This document shows positions 1-7,438 of a stretch of DNA of 59,893 nucleotides, piece by piece. The notes beneath the pieces are model-generated. The model did no database searches. It was given only the letters and a program-made list of their open reading frames with translations, and had not been told where the DNA came from. The DNA lies in contig JAFTOG010000007.1 of assembly GCA_017451485.1 (NCBI GenBank), forward strand, positions 1-59,893, given 5' to 3'. The translations under genes were made by a program, and so were the position numbers. The stretch's first letter is position 1. Every line of letters begins with the position of its first letter. Source of the stretch: Clostridia bacterium. Lineage in GTDB: Bacteria > Bacillota > Clostridia > Oscillospirales > CAG-272.

Positions 1-5
1 ATTTT

Positions 6-650
6 GTGGCAAAAGAATATGATGCTAATCGAAAAAGATTCATACCGTGTTTTAAGGATTATTACGAAAACACAACAAGGTTTATTGTTTCCAATATCGA
101 AAAGCCCAAACGAGTTTTAGATTTGGGTGCGGGAACGGGATTATTATCTTATTTCTGGTATCGGGAATGTCCATCGGCAGAATACGTATTGATAGATATA
201 GCGGATGAAATGTTGAATGTCGCTCGCAAGAGATTTGATGGCATAATCAACATTTCGTATCAGGTGTTGGATTACTCAAAAGAGTTGCCCAGCGGTGATT
301 TTGACGTAATTGCATCAGCTTTGTCTATTCATCATTTAGAGAACGAGAGCAAGCAAAAACTATTTGCAAAAATACACGATAAACTGCCAAGTGGCGGTTT
401 GTTTGTAAACTATGATCAATTTTGTGGTGAGCAAGCCGAGATTTCTGAATGGTTTAATTCTTATTGGGAAAGACAATTAGCAACGAGCGGATTGACTGAG
501 CAAGATATTGAATTATGGAGAGAACGGCAAAAATTGGATAGAGAGTGCTCTGTCGAAGAAGAAATCGAAATGCTTCGCAAGAGTGGATTTAAGATAGTTG
601 AATGCGTGTATTCTTATCAGAAATTCTCGGTAATCGTAGCTATCAAATAA
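6..650 (+). CDS. Class I SAM-dependent methyltransferase, possibly 5'-truncated
   Basis: The protein carries the glycine-rich SAM-binding motif I (VLDLGAGTGLL, about residues 37-47), an acidic motif II strand ending in LIDIAD (about 63-68), and FDVIASALSIHHL (about 99-111), which matches motif post-II of small-molecule methyltransferases. It probably transfers a methyl group from S-adenosylmethionine to a small substrate in the cytoplasm; the substrate cannot be read from the sequence. The GTG start is the first usable codon, but the frame stays open to the window edge, so the true start may lie outside. The next gene begins 71 bases downstream with its own ribosome binding site. The family call is solid and the substrate is unknown. 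Confidence 0.8.
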   Translation: MAKEYDANRKRFIPCFKDYYENTTRFIVSNIEKPKRVLDLGAGTGLLSYFWYRECPSAEYVLIDIADEMLNVARKRFDGIINISYQVLDYSKELPSGDFDVIASALSIHHLENESKQKLFAKIHDKLPSGGLFVNYDQFCGEQAEISEWFNSYWERQLATSGLTEQDIELWRERQKLDRECSVEEEIEMLRKSGFKIVECVYSYQKFSVIVAIK

Positions 651-721
651 AAACAAATTCCAATTTGTCGAGGAGTTATATTTGGTAAATTAGTTATAAG
701 AAAATTAAAAGGAGGACAATA

Positions 722-1159
722 ATGGTTGAATTAAGAGCAGTAACTAAAGATAATCTTGAAGAGGTTTTAAATTTGAATGTTTTAGAACATCAAAAAGCAT
801 TTGTGTCATCTACTGCTACCTCGTTAGCTCAAGCGTATGTCTATCGTGAAACAGCATTTCCTTTCGTAATATATGCTGATAATACAATAGTAGGTTTCAT
901 TATGTTGGGATACTATGAAGATAGAAAACAATATACATTATGGAAATTTTTGATAGATAAAATACATCAAAACAAAGGATATGGCAAAGAAGCACTGAAA
1001 CAAGGAATGAAGTATTTAAAAGATAATTTTGGAGTTAGTGAAATATATACAGGTGTTGCATTAGGAAACGAGAAAGCAAAACATTTGTATTGTACTATTG
1101 GATTTAAAGAAACGGGGCTTATTGAGAACAATATGGAAGAGATGAAATTTGTTTGGTGA
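722..1159 (+). CDS. GNAT-family N-acetyltransferase
   Basis: This 145-residue protein has the GNAT core: IVGFIMLGYY (about 56-65, strands 3-4), then a motif A region with KIHQNKGYGKEALKQGMKYL (about 80-99) that matches the acetyl-CoA pyrophosphate-binding Q/RxxGxG/A loop, and a motif B region NEKAKHLYCTIGFKETG (about 116-132). It should transfer an acetyl group from acetyl-CoA to an amine, in the style of the spermidine/aminoglycoside acetyltransferases, but the acceptor is not predictable. A strong AGGAGG ribosome binding site at 711-716 fixes the ATG. It is spaced from the upstream methyltransferase like a possible two-gene unit of accessory genes. Confidence 0.82.
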   Translation: MVELRAVTKDNLEEVLNLNVLEHQKAFVSSTATSLAQAYVYRETAFPFVIYADNTIVGFIMLGYYEDRKQYTLWKFLIDKIHQNKGYGKEALKQGMKYLKDNFGVSEIYTGVALGNEKAKHLYCTIGFKETGLIENNMEEMKFVW

Positions 1160-1204
1160 TGATATTGGATTCTACAAATTTCTCAAATGGCACTGTGGCG
1201 TGTG

Positions 1205-1397
1205 CTTGTATATATGATATACAAGTGGCTCGGCTTAACTCGGTGAAAAATAAAAATGCCGCTTACTCTTGCAGGCAAGAGCAAGCAAAAAGGCCCCTGT
1301 GGAGCTATTTCTGTCGAGCCTGAAATGTAGGGGCGACCATCTGCCGTCCGAAATCAAAAAAGGACACTCGTTTGAGTGTCTGCGACCCGTACGGGAA
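1205..1397. repeat. Hairpin-rich non-coding stretch ending in a copy of the tRNA-Glu tail
   Basis: No convincing gene lies between 1160 and 1514. The stretch holds three clear palindromes: 1205-1225 (CTTGTATAT/ATATACAAG), 1261-1286 (12-bp stem with one mismatch, loop AG) and 1363-1380 (GACACTC/GAGTGTC). At 1384-1397 the 14 bases GACCCGTACGGGAA repeat exactly the 3' end of the tRNA-Glu gene as read on the plus strand at 2152-2165. It may be a relic of tRNA-targeted integration or a dispersed intergenic repeat. Confidence 0.5.
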
Positions 1398-1514
1398 GAA
1401 GCCCAAAATCCTCCTTTGTGAAATGGGGGTGTGGAGGAATTGTATAGAAAAAGTGCCCCGTACTATTTGGAAAGGTTCACTTTGTGAGTTATTTCATTTA
1501 ACCTCAAAAACAAT

Positions 1515-1540
1515 AGCAAGGTTGAAATTTCAGCCTTGCT
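1515..1540 (-). terminator. Terminator overlapping the end of the four-helix-bundle gene
   Basis: A hairpin with stem AGCAAGG/CCTTGCT and an inner palindrome TGAAATTTCA is followed on the minus strand by ATTGTTTTTG. The stop codon at 1530-1532 lies inside the hairpin. Confidence 0.6.
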
Positions 1541-1886
1541 TCATTTTATTTTCAATTGTAATGCAGGAACTTGTGAGCATTCTTTTTATTCTGCCGCAAA
1601 GGTTTCTGTGCTTTTTGAAAGTATCCTCATTGATTGCTGCAGTCGAAAATAAAAGCTTTAACCAGCTTTCCGTTTCTGCACATTCTTTTCTTGCAATTTC
1701 AAATTTGGAGTGCATATCTGCAAGGCTTTGAGGGTATTGCGCTTCCGTAATGTTAGCAAACACACTTGAAGAAGATTTTTTTATCTGAAATACTATATTA
1801 GAGTCAAGTTTGTTTTCGTTACATAGCTTTACAATATTAACAGCTAACTCCTCACTATATTCCGAAAGTAAATTTCTTTTAGCCAT
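1530..1886 (-). CDS. Four-helix-bundle protein (S23 / 23S rRNA intervening-sequence protein family)
   Basis: This 118-residue all-helical protein resembles the four-helix-bundle family first known from open reading frames inside 23S rRNA intervening sequences. The family-like elements are LAVNIVKLCNENKL near the start, SSSVFANITEAQY (about 40-52), KFEIARKECAETESWLKLL (about 61-79) and a last helix with RIKRMLTSSC. Related folds serve as nucleic-acid-binding pentamers (for example Avd of diversity-generating retroelements), but no reverse transcriptase is present here. I chose the internal ATG at 1886 because GGGGGAG sits just upstream (1892-1898 on the plus strand, read in reverse). The gene lies downstream of tRNA-Glu and of a palindrome array that would be its 5' leader. 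Its cellular role is unknown. Confidence 0.75.
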   Translation of the reverse strand: MAKRNLLSEYSEELAVNIVKLCNENKLDSNIVFQIKKSSSSVFANITEAQYPQSLADMHSKFEIARKECAETESWLKLLFSTAAINEDTFKKHRNLCGRIKRMLTSSCITIENKMKQG

Positions 1887-1904
1887 AACTCCCCCACAAA
1901 AAAT

Positions 1905-2101
1905 CAACGCAAAGCGTTGTATATAATCACGGCAGTGCCGTGTATGGAATCTGCAACCTGTTGCAGAATGGAATTGCTACAGAGTAGCGTATGGAATCAA
2001 ACTGAAAGCCTTTTTATACAATCTAACAATTGATGCCATACAGTCGCTTGCGACTGATTTCATGCACCTTACGGTGATTCCATACCAAACTTTCAGTTTG
2101 G
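1905..2101. repeat. Palindrome array 1 (linker TATGGAAT, then ATTCCATA)
   Basis: There are seven small hairpins plus one half-hairpin: 1905-1919, 1928-1942, 1951-1966, 1975-1989, half-unit 1998-2008, 2041-2056, 2063-2076 and 2085-2101. Stems are 4-7 bp with 3-4-base loops, and every hairpin has a different sequence. The linkers read TATGGAAT or close variants in the left half (1943-1950, 1967-1974, 1990-1997) and the reverse complement ATTCCATA in the right half (2033-2040 variant, 2077-2084). The half-unit CAAACTGAAAG is the reverse complement of part of the last hairpin. It is not a CRISPR, because the intervals themselves are palindromes. Confidence 0.8.
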
Positions 2102-2103
2102 AT

Positions 2104-2147
2104 AAATAAAACAGTCGAACACAAAAGTGTTCGACTTAGTTTTATTT
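2104..2147 (-). terminator. tRNA-Glu terminator
   Basis: A two-tier hairpin directly follows the tRNA on the minus strand: inner stem GTCGAACAC/GTGTTCGAC with an AAAA loop, outer AAATAAAAC/GTTTTATTT, giving the usual U-rich tail. Confidence 0.8.
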
Positions 2148-2222
2148 TGGTGACCCGTACGGGAATCGAACCCATGTTACAGCCGTGAAAGGGCCGTGTC
2201 TTAACCGCTTGACCAACGGGCC
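2148..2222 (-). tRNA. tRNA-Glu (anticodon UUC)
   Basis: Read on the minus strand, the 7-bp acceptor stem is GGCCCGT paired with ACGGGTC. A D arm follows, then anticodon stem CGGCC/GGCTG with loop CTTTCAC (anticodon TTC), a T loop GGTTCGATTCC, and an encoded CCA end at 2148-2150. All cloverleaf elements are present. It decodes GAA/GAG. Confidence 0.95.
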
Positions 2223-2240
2223 ATTTATTAATGCTCATAA

Positions 2241-2269
2241 ATTATATCATATGTTTTTTTATTTTGCAA
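2241..2269 (-). promoter_or_regulatory. Promoter of tRNA-Glu
   Basis: On the minus strand, TTGCAA (2264-2269) and TATAAT (2241-2246) are separated by 17 bases, just upstream of the tRNA 5' end at 2222. Confidence 0.7.
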
Positions 2270-2368
2270 TAGGTTTTTACAATTTTTTTTATTTTTTTTG
2301 AAATTTATTTTTGCCTTTTCAAAATGCCGTGATTATTTCCGATTTTTTATTGTTTTTTCCTTTCTTCA

Positions 2369-2398
2369 TTGACGGAAACAGGTGATATATGGTAAAAT
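2369..2398 (+). promoter_or_regulatory. Candidate promoter of the first GH43 gene
   Basis: TTGACG (2369-2374) and TAAAAT (2393-2398) are spaced 18 bases apart, 30 bases ahead of the start codon. It sits in an AT-rich stretch, so chance matches are possible. Confidence 0.5.
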
Positions 2399-2428
2399 AA
2401 ATTTACTAATATTTCAAAGGAGAGCTTT

Positions 2429-3895
2429 ATGAAGCAGATTTTTAATCCTTTTTTACCGTTATATGAATGTATACCGGACGGAGAACCCCATGTTTTCGGT
2501 GATAGAGTATATGTTTACGGCTCACACGACAAGGAGGGCGGAGATTTCTTCTGTATGCTTGACTATGTATGCTATTCGGCTCCTGTCACAGACCTCAAGG
2601 ACTGGAGATACGAGGGGGTTATATACAAGGCATCTCAGGACCCGGATTATCCTAAGCACGAGTTTATGTATGCTCCCGATGTGGTACAGGGAAATGACGG
2701 ACGCTACTACCTTTATTATTCCCTTGCGGGAAGGAAAGAGTGCAGCTACCTTATGAGTGTTGCTGTGAGTGACAGCCCTGTAGGACCTTTCGAGTTCCAT
2801 GGCTATGTACAGTATCCCGACGGAAAGCCCGTACAGGATTTTATAATCTTTGACCCGGGTGTAATAAATGACAACGGACAGATACGCTTGTATTACGGTG
2901 TGTGGTACGATTTTGACGAGAATCCCAATTATACAAGGGAGCAGAGCATCGTAAAGCAGATGGAAATGTACCACAAGACCCGTGAGAAAATTGAAAATAC
3001 AGAGGGTGGAGTACAGGGACCTGTTACTGTGGAGCTTTGCGACGACATGATAACAGTAAAGCACAAGCCAAAGCATATTTTCCCCATAATTTATAAGGGA
3101 ACAGATTTCGACGGGCACGAGTTTTTTGAGGCGAGCTCCATCCGTAAGATAGGAAGTAAATATTATTTCATCTATTCAACATACAATCAGCATGAGCTTG
3201 CTTATGCTACAAGCGACTATCCTGACAGAGATTTTCGTTTTGGTGGAGTTATAATATCTAACGGAGATATCGGATATAAGGGTAGAAAAACAGCTGACCG
3301 TCTGATGCGAACAGGAAATAACCACGGCAGTATTGAATACATAAACGGAGAATGGTATATATTCTATCACCGTCAGACACATAAGACCGAGTATTCACGT
3401 CAGGCGTGTGCTGAAAAAATAGTGATGCTTCCCGACGGATCCATCCCCCAGGTGGAAATAACCTCCTGTGGTCTTAACGGAGGTCCCTTAGAGGGACACG
3501 GTACATACCCATCGGTAATTTGTTGCAACTTAACTAACGGAAGAATGCCGCATAGCAATTGTCGGGATATACGATTACCACATATCATATGTAAAAACGG
3601 TGAAAGAATAATATCCGAAATCGACAACGGCAATCTTATCGGCTACAAGTATTTTGATCTGACCGACACAACAAGAATAGGCGTTTATGCAAGGACTTGT
3701 GATATTAAGCCTTGTGGAGAGCTTATTGTCAAGACCGATATAGACGGTGAGCCTATTGCCAAAATACAGATAACAGACAATGCCGAATGGACTCTTTGCT
3801 ATACCGATATAGCTCCACAAATGGGTAGCTATCCCGTATATTTTGAGTATGTGGGAACAGGAAGCATAGAGCTGAAGGAGATTTATTTCGGATAA
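2429..3895 (+). CDS. Glycoside hydrolase family 43 protein (arabinosidase/xylosidase type)
   Basis: This 488-residue protein has a family 43 five-bladed beta-propeller followed by a C-terminal beta-rich domain of about 140 residues. Candidate catalytic residues are Asp17 (IPDGEPH, general base), Asp142 (IIFDPGV, pKa modulator) and Glu234 (HEFFEASS, general acid). The repeated blade motif is visible as APDVVQGNDGRYYLYYS (83-99). Family members release arabinose or xylose from plant polysaccharide fragments. There is no signal peptide, so it likely acts on imported oligosaccharides in the cytoplasm. An AAGGAGAG ribosome binding site precedes the ATG. A close paralogue, similar end to end, is encoded at 11863-13332. 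Exact substrate is not readable. Confidence 0.88.
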   Translation: MKQIFNPFLPLYECIPDGEPHVFGDRVYVYGSHDKEGGDFFCMLDYVCYSAPVTDLKDWRYEGVIYKASQDPDYPKHEFMYAPDVVQGNDGRYYLYYSLAGRKECSYLMSVAVSDSPVGPFEFHGYVQYPDGKPVQDFIIFDPGVINDNGQIRLYYGVWYDFDENPNYTREQSIVKQMEMYHKTREKIENTEGGVQGPVTVELCDDMITVKHKPKHIFPIIYKGTDFDGHEFFEASSIRKIGSKYYFIYSTYNQHELAYATSDYPDRDFRFGGVIISNGDIGYKGRKTADRLMRTGNNHGSIEYINGEWYIFYHRQTHKTEYSRQACAEKIVMLPDGSIPQVEITSCGLNGGPLEGHGTYPSVICCNLTNGRMPHSNCRDIRLPHIICKNGERIISEIDNGNLIGYKYFDLTDTTRIGVYARTCDIKPCGELIVKTDIDGEPIAKIQITDNAEWTLCYTDIAPQMGSYPVYFEYVGTGSIELKEIYFG

Positions 3896-3954
3896 AACCG
3901 GACCATGTGGCTGTTTGTTTTATTTGCTTTTACTAATAAATTAATAGATTGTAA

Positions 3955-4007
3955 AAAGCATCCTGCTTACATGCTCCTATTTGGAGCAGCGGTAAGCAGT
4001 ATGCTTT
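3955..4007. terminator. Large bidirectional terminator hairpin
   Basis: The long stem pairs AAAGCAT-CTGCTTAC on the left with GTAAGC and ATGCTTT on the right and encloses an inner GCTCC/GGAGC hairpin. It lies between the converging GH43 and diacylglycerol-kinase-like genes and can serve both. Confidence 0.75.
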
Positions 4008-4028
4008 ATATTACGCACTTCTTTTTAA

Positions 4029-4937
4029 TTAAGCCCGGGCACAGGACTCTTTAGCTTCCTGGTTTTTGTTAAAAAGTGAGGGGATGCAAGCCTCATAGCT
4101 TGTAACATCGAGAATTGTCTCTCCATCTATCTGGAGGGCAACAGGACGGTTAAATTCAACGGTGATATGCTTTCCCTTGAACTCATCAACTATCTTTGTG
4201 CTATTGATATGCTCTCCCTTGAATATGGAGGGGAATACCATAAGGGTCTTTAGCTTACCTGAATCGTGGATAGCACATAAAGAAATGCTTTCCTCTCTCT
4301 GGTCTCTTGTCTGATGTGGAGTTGGCATCATTCCTCCACCGTAATAGCGACCTATCATAGTAGGAGCAAGCCACACCTTTTTATATGTATGCGTTACACC
4401 GTCAACGGTTATTTTTGCAGATGTTGGCTTATAGAAGAAAAGCAATCCTTTTATAGCGATACCTGCATAGCTTATGTTCTTTCCGTCATTTTTTGCACGT
4501 AGCTTATCTCCAACCTCACAGCAATAGCCGTCAATACCGAAGCCAACACCGTTTATGAAGCGATAGCTTTTTCCCTTTACTGTAACAACGGGGAGATTTG
4601 AGATATACTCATTTACACGGAAGGGAACAGAGCCGTCAACGCCGTCAATATCACGGAGAAAATCGTTACCTGTTCCTGTAGCGTAATAGAGAATTTCGTT
4701 CTTAACATTAAGGTCATATATTTCATTTGCAAATCTGTTAAGGGTTCCGTCTCCTCCGCATATGATAATTGTATCATCGGCATCAAGAGATTCTATTAAA
4801 TCTGCATAGCTTTTTATGGAAGTTATGTCAAGATACTCAAGATGACGGTCAGTGTACAGCTCCCTTAATTTTTCAGCCCTTTCCATTCCCAACTTGTTGC
4901 CTGCGTGTGGATTGTACAATACATAGCTTTTACTCAT
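4029..4937 (-). CDS. Diacylglycerol kinase family protein (DagK/YegS-like lipid kinase)
   Basis: This 302-residue cytoplasmic lipid kinase has the family nucleotide-binding loop GGDGTLN (61-67) and the downstream YYATGTGNDFLRDI motif (84-97). Members phosphorylate diacylglycerol or related lipids with ATP, recycling diacylglycerol into phospholipid synthesis. The ATG at 4937 is preceded by AAAGGAGA located inside the end of plsY; the two genes overlap by 8 bases and should be translationally coupled. Pairing with plsY, which makes lysophosphatidic acid, fits a phospholipid-precursor role. A longer start 14 codons upstream exists but lacks a ribosome binding site. Confidence 0.85.
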   Translation of the reverse strand: MSKSYVLYNPHAGNKLGMERAEKLRELYTDRHLEYLDITSIKSYADLIESLDADDTIIICGGDGTLNRFANEIYDLNVKNEILYYATGTGNDFLRDIDGVDGSVPFRVNEYISNLPVVTVKGKSYRFINGVGFGIDGYCCEVGDKLRAKNDGKNISYAGIAIKGLLFFYKPTSAKITVDGVTHTYKKVWLAPTMIGRYYGGGMMPTPHQTRDQREESISLCAIHDSGKLKTLMVFPSIFKGEHINSTKIVDEFKGKHITVEFNRPVALQIDGETILDVTSYEACIPSLFNKNQEAKESCARA

Positions 4938-5601
4938 GGTGTTCTCCTTTTTCACTCTCAAAAATGTCTGTATTTGCATCGGCTGTTACCCTTGCAATCT
5001 CCTTGTCCTTGTTCCAAAGAAAGCTAAGATGCATCTCGGTGCCATTCAACATCCTTTTAATGTTTTCAATATTTTTTATAAGAACGGGAATTGTTATTCC
5101 CAAAAATATAAACGCACCTACAAAATCCTGTTTTACAATTCCGTAAAGAACGGGATAAATAATAACTGCTGTAATGGGCATAAAGCATAGATAATCGGAA
5201 ATAAAAACTATAATGATCTCGACGGCAAAAAATACTATAAAAATCCTCCAGTCAAGCATTATTATAACGCCACCGAGTGATGCGGTTCCCTTACCACCCT
5301 TAAAGCCCATATAAAACGGAAACATGTGACCGATAACACACAGCGTTCCTGCAATGGGAAACACATATTGGATATCGGTAAAAATAATCTGGGACAGCCA
5401 AATGGCAATACAGGATTTACCTATATCAAATAAAGCACAGATAACACCTGTTGTTTTACCGAGAATTATCAACGCATTTGACGCACCTGCATTTTTTGAC
5501 CCCTTTTTTCTGATATCAAAGCCTTTAATCTTACCTATTATATAGGCAGGATTTATTGACCCTATACCATATGCAAAAAGCATACATAAAATATACTGCA
5601 T
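4930..5601 (-). CDS. plsY: PlsY-type glycerol-3-phosphate acyltransferase
   Basis: This is a membrane acyltransferase of 223 residues that uses acyl-phosphate to acylate glycerol-3-phosphate at position 1, the first step of phospholipid synthesis in Firmicutes. The three PlsY signature regions are visible: GSINPAYIIGK (14-24), GSKNAGASNAL (34-44) and GFKGGKGTASLGG (98-110). Five or more hydrophobic spans fit the family topology. The acidic C-terminal tail (SEKGEHHE) is an extension. A GAGGT ribosome binding site precedes the ATG. It leads a two-gene unit with the diacylglycerol-kinase-like gene. Because clostridial genomes often carry several plsY-like genes, it may not be the only copy. Confidence 0.85.
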   Translation of the reverse strand: MQYILCMLFAYGIGSINPAYIIGKIKGFDIRKKGSKNAGASNALIILGKTTGVICALFDIGKSCIAIWLSQIIFTDIQYVFPIAGTLCVIGHMFPFYMGFKGGKGTASLGGVIIMLDWRIFIVFFAVEIIIVFISDYLCFMPITAVIIYPVLYGIVKQDFVGAFIFLGITIPVLIKNIENIKRMLNGTEMHLSFLWNKDKEIARVTADANTDIFESEKGEHHE

Positions 5602-5612
5602 TAGTACCTCAC

Positions 5613-6689
5613 TTATTGTTTCTTTGGAATCTCCACTGTGAAAGTAACTGTGTTGTTTTCACAATGAATGATTATTTCTCCATTATGAAGATCTATTATT
5701 TTTTTTACAATGGCAAGACCGATTCCACATCCTTCGGAGGAGTGGGATTCGTCAGCCTGATAAAATTTATTGAAAATTTTTTTCTGATTTTCCTTGGAAA
5801 TCGGTTCACCCTCGTTGGTGACGGAAACTGATAAGCCCTTGTTATTATCAAGGATGCTTACGGTTATGCTTTTTCCCTCGTTGGAAAATTTAATCGCATT
5901 ATCAAGCAGATTTATAAACACCTGCTTCATAAGCTCCTCGTTTGCAACAACTGTATGCTCGCCGAAGCTTAAATCAAAATTAATATTTTTCTTTTCCCAC
6001 TTGTTATCAAGAAGGAGAATACATGACCTTATCTGCTCGGAAATGTTATATTTTGTCTGGTCGGTAAGAATGCTTTGGTTTTCTATCTTTGTCATATTCA
6101 ACACACTTGTTGCCATATATGATAGCCTGATAGATTCTTCCTCAATGGCATTTAGATATTGCTCCCGTTCATCATCGGTCAAATTTTTCTTTTTCATTAG
6201 CTTTGCAAGACCCGCAATTGATACGATGGGAGTTTTGAACTCATGTGAAAAGTTGTTTACAAAGTCAGAACGGAGCATTTCCGTATTCTGGAGCTCCTCA
6301 GCCAATGTGTTGAATTTAAGTGATAAGGCCTTAAAAGCCTTTATCCTTGTATCCGAGGTGTCCATACGAACATTGAAATTTCCTGAGGATAGCTCGTCCA
6401 TGCTTCTGATAATCCTACGGATAGGACGGAGGATCAGATTACTGCCGAACAATGATGAAAGAGCACCGAGAGCTGTACTGCCTATTACCATAAACAATAC
6501 GGTATAGGAGGAATTATTGATGATATCACTATCCATAACTCCTGCCTCTATAAGTATAAAGGTCAAAACAGAGGATAGTCCAAGGGATACAAGTAAAACT
6601 CCAAATACTATAAGTGACAGTACAATTGTAAGAGACAGGTTAAAGGAGACCTTTTTTTTGTTCTTTTTTCTTTTGAATAAAGGTCTCAT
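5613..6689 (-). CDS. Sensor histidine kinase (two-component system 1)
   Basis: This 358-residue membrane kinase has two N-terminal transmembrane segments (about 19-48 and 62-85) with only a very short external loop, so it may sense membrane or internal cues rather than a soluble ligand. A HAMP linker (about 87-138) is followed by the phospho-accepting His149 in NNFSHEFKTP, and the ATPase domain has an N box NLLDNAIKFS and G box GCGIGLAIVKK. It lies 11 bases downstream of plsY's start and overlaps the response regulator by 4 bases (ATGA), so the pair is co-translated. Confidence 0.92.
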   Translation of the reverse strand: MRPLFKRKKNKKKVSFNLSLTIVLSLIVFGVLLVSLGLSSVLTFILIEAGVMDSDIINNSSYTVLFMVIGSTALGALSSLFGSNLILRPIRRIIRSMDELSSGNFNVRMDTSDTRIKAFKALSLKFNTLAEELQNTEMLRSDFVNNFSHEFKTPIVSIAGLAKLMKKKNLTDDEREQYLNAIEEESIRLSYMATSVLNMTKIENQSILTDQTKYNISEQIRSCILLLDNKWEKKNINFDLSFGEHTVVANEELMKQVFINLLDNAIKFSNEGKSITVSILDNNKGLSVSVTNEGEPISKENQKKIFNKFYQADESHSSEGCGIGLAIVKKIIDLHNGEIIIHCENNTVTFTVEIPKKQ

Positions 6690-7360
6690 ACCATCTTCAC
6701 CGCCTTATATCCAAGACCACGGACGGATTCTATACGGAACTCCGTAAATGTATCAAACCGTTTTCTTAGTCTGCCTATATGAACAGTTACGGTTTCCCAT
6801 CCTGTATCACTGTCTGCTCCCCATATTTCGTCCATAAGCTGTATTCTTGTAAAGATTTTGCCGGGGAAGGAGAGTAGCTTGTAGAGAAGTAAAAATTCCT
6901 TTTGAGGAAGCTCCTGTGTCTCTCCGTTTCTTGTAACGGTAAAGGAATCATAATCAAGAATTACTGAGCCTATAACTATTTTTTTGTCATTAACTATTTT
7001 TGCACGACGGAGAAGTGCCTTTATTCTATACAGCATTTCTTCATCGTCTATAGGCTTTGTGATATAATCGTCAGTCCCAACAAGAAAGCCCTTGTGCTTA
7101 TCTGCAGGGAGCTGCTTTGCCGAAATCATAAGAATGGGCAGATTGTTATTATTTTCTCTTAAGGTACGGGTAAATTCATAGCCGTCCATTTTGGGCATCA
7201 TAATATCAAGCACTATAAGGTCAACATGCTGACTGTCCATAACCTCCAGTGCATCCACACCGTTTGAGGCGGTAATTGCATTGTAGCCTGCCCCCTCAAT
7301 GACAGCCTCCAAAAAAAGGCGAGTATTTTTATCGTCATCTACAATGAGTATATTAAACAT
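6686..7360 (-). CDS. OmpR/PhoB-family response regulator (two-component system 1)
   Basis: The receiver domain has the acidic pair at residues 8-10, phospho-accepting Asp52 in VLDIMMPKMDG, and the conserved Lys in YITKPID. The C-terminal winged helix ends in a typical IESVRGLGYKAVK. It is the DNA-binding partner of the histidine kinase encoded immediately downstream, sharing an ATGA overlap. The start at MFNILIVDDD is preferred to an upstream alternative because GGGGTAA precedes it and the upstream 21 residues are hydrophobic and unlike the family. Confidence 0.93.
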   Translation of the reverse strand: MFNILIVDDDKNTRLFLEAVIEGAGYNAITASNGVDALEVMDSQHVDLIVLDIMMPKMDGYEFTRTLRENNNNLPILMISAKQLPADKHKGFLVGTDDYITKPIDDEEMLYRIKALLRRAKIVNDKKIVIGSVILDYDSFTVTRNGETQELPQKEFLLLYKLLSFPGKIFTRIQLMDEIWGADSDTGWETVTVHIGRLRKRFDTFTEFRIESVRGLGYKAVKMV

Positions 7361-7438
7361 TCTTTTACCCCATTTCATCATAATATAATATAAGCTAAAG
7401 ATAAACTGAAAATAAACTGCCAAAAAATTTTGCGGGAG

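Noticed and set aside
1372..1731. 119-residue plus-strand reading frame
   Set aside because: It overlaps the four-helix-bundle gene on the other strand, has no ribosome binding site and shows no family resemblance.
1530..2101. Diversity-generating retroelement
   Set aside because: The four-helix-bundle protein could recall Avd, but no reverse transcriptase or template/variable repeat pair is present.
2023..2238. 71-residue reading frame on the minus strand
   Set aside because: It runs across the tRNA-Glu gene and part of the palindrome array, so it is not a protein gene.
5794..6507. 237-residue plus-strand reading frame
   Set aside because: It is antisense to the histidine kinase gene and is Ser/Leu-rich, typical of a shadow frame.
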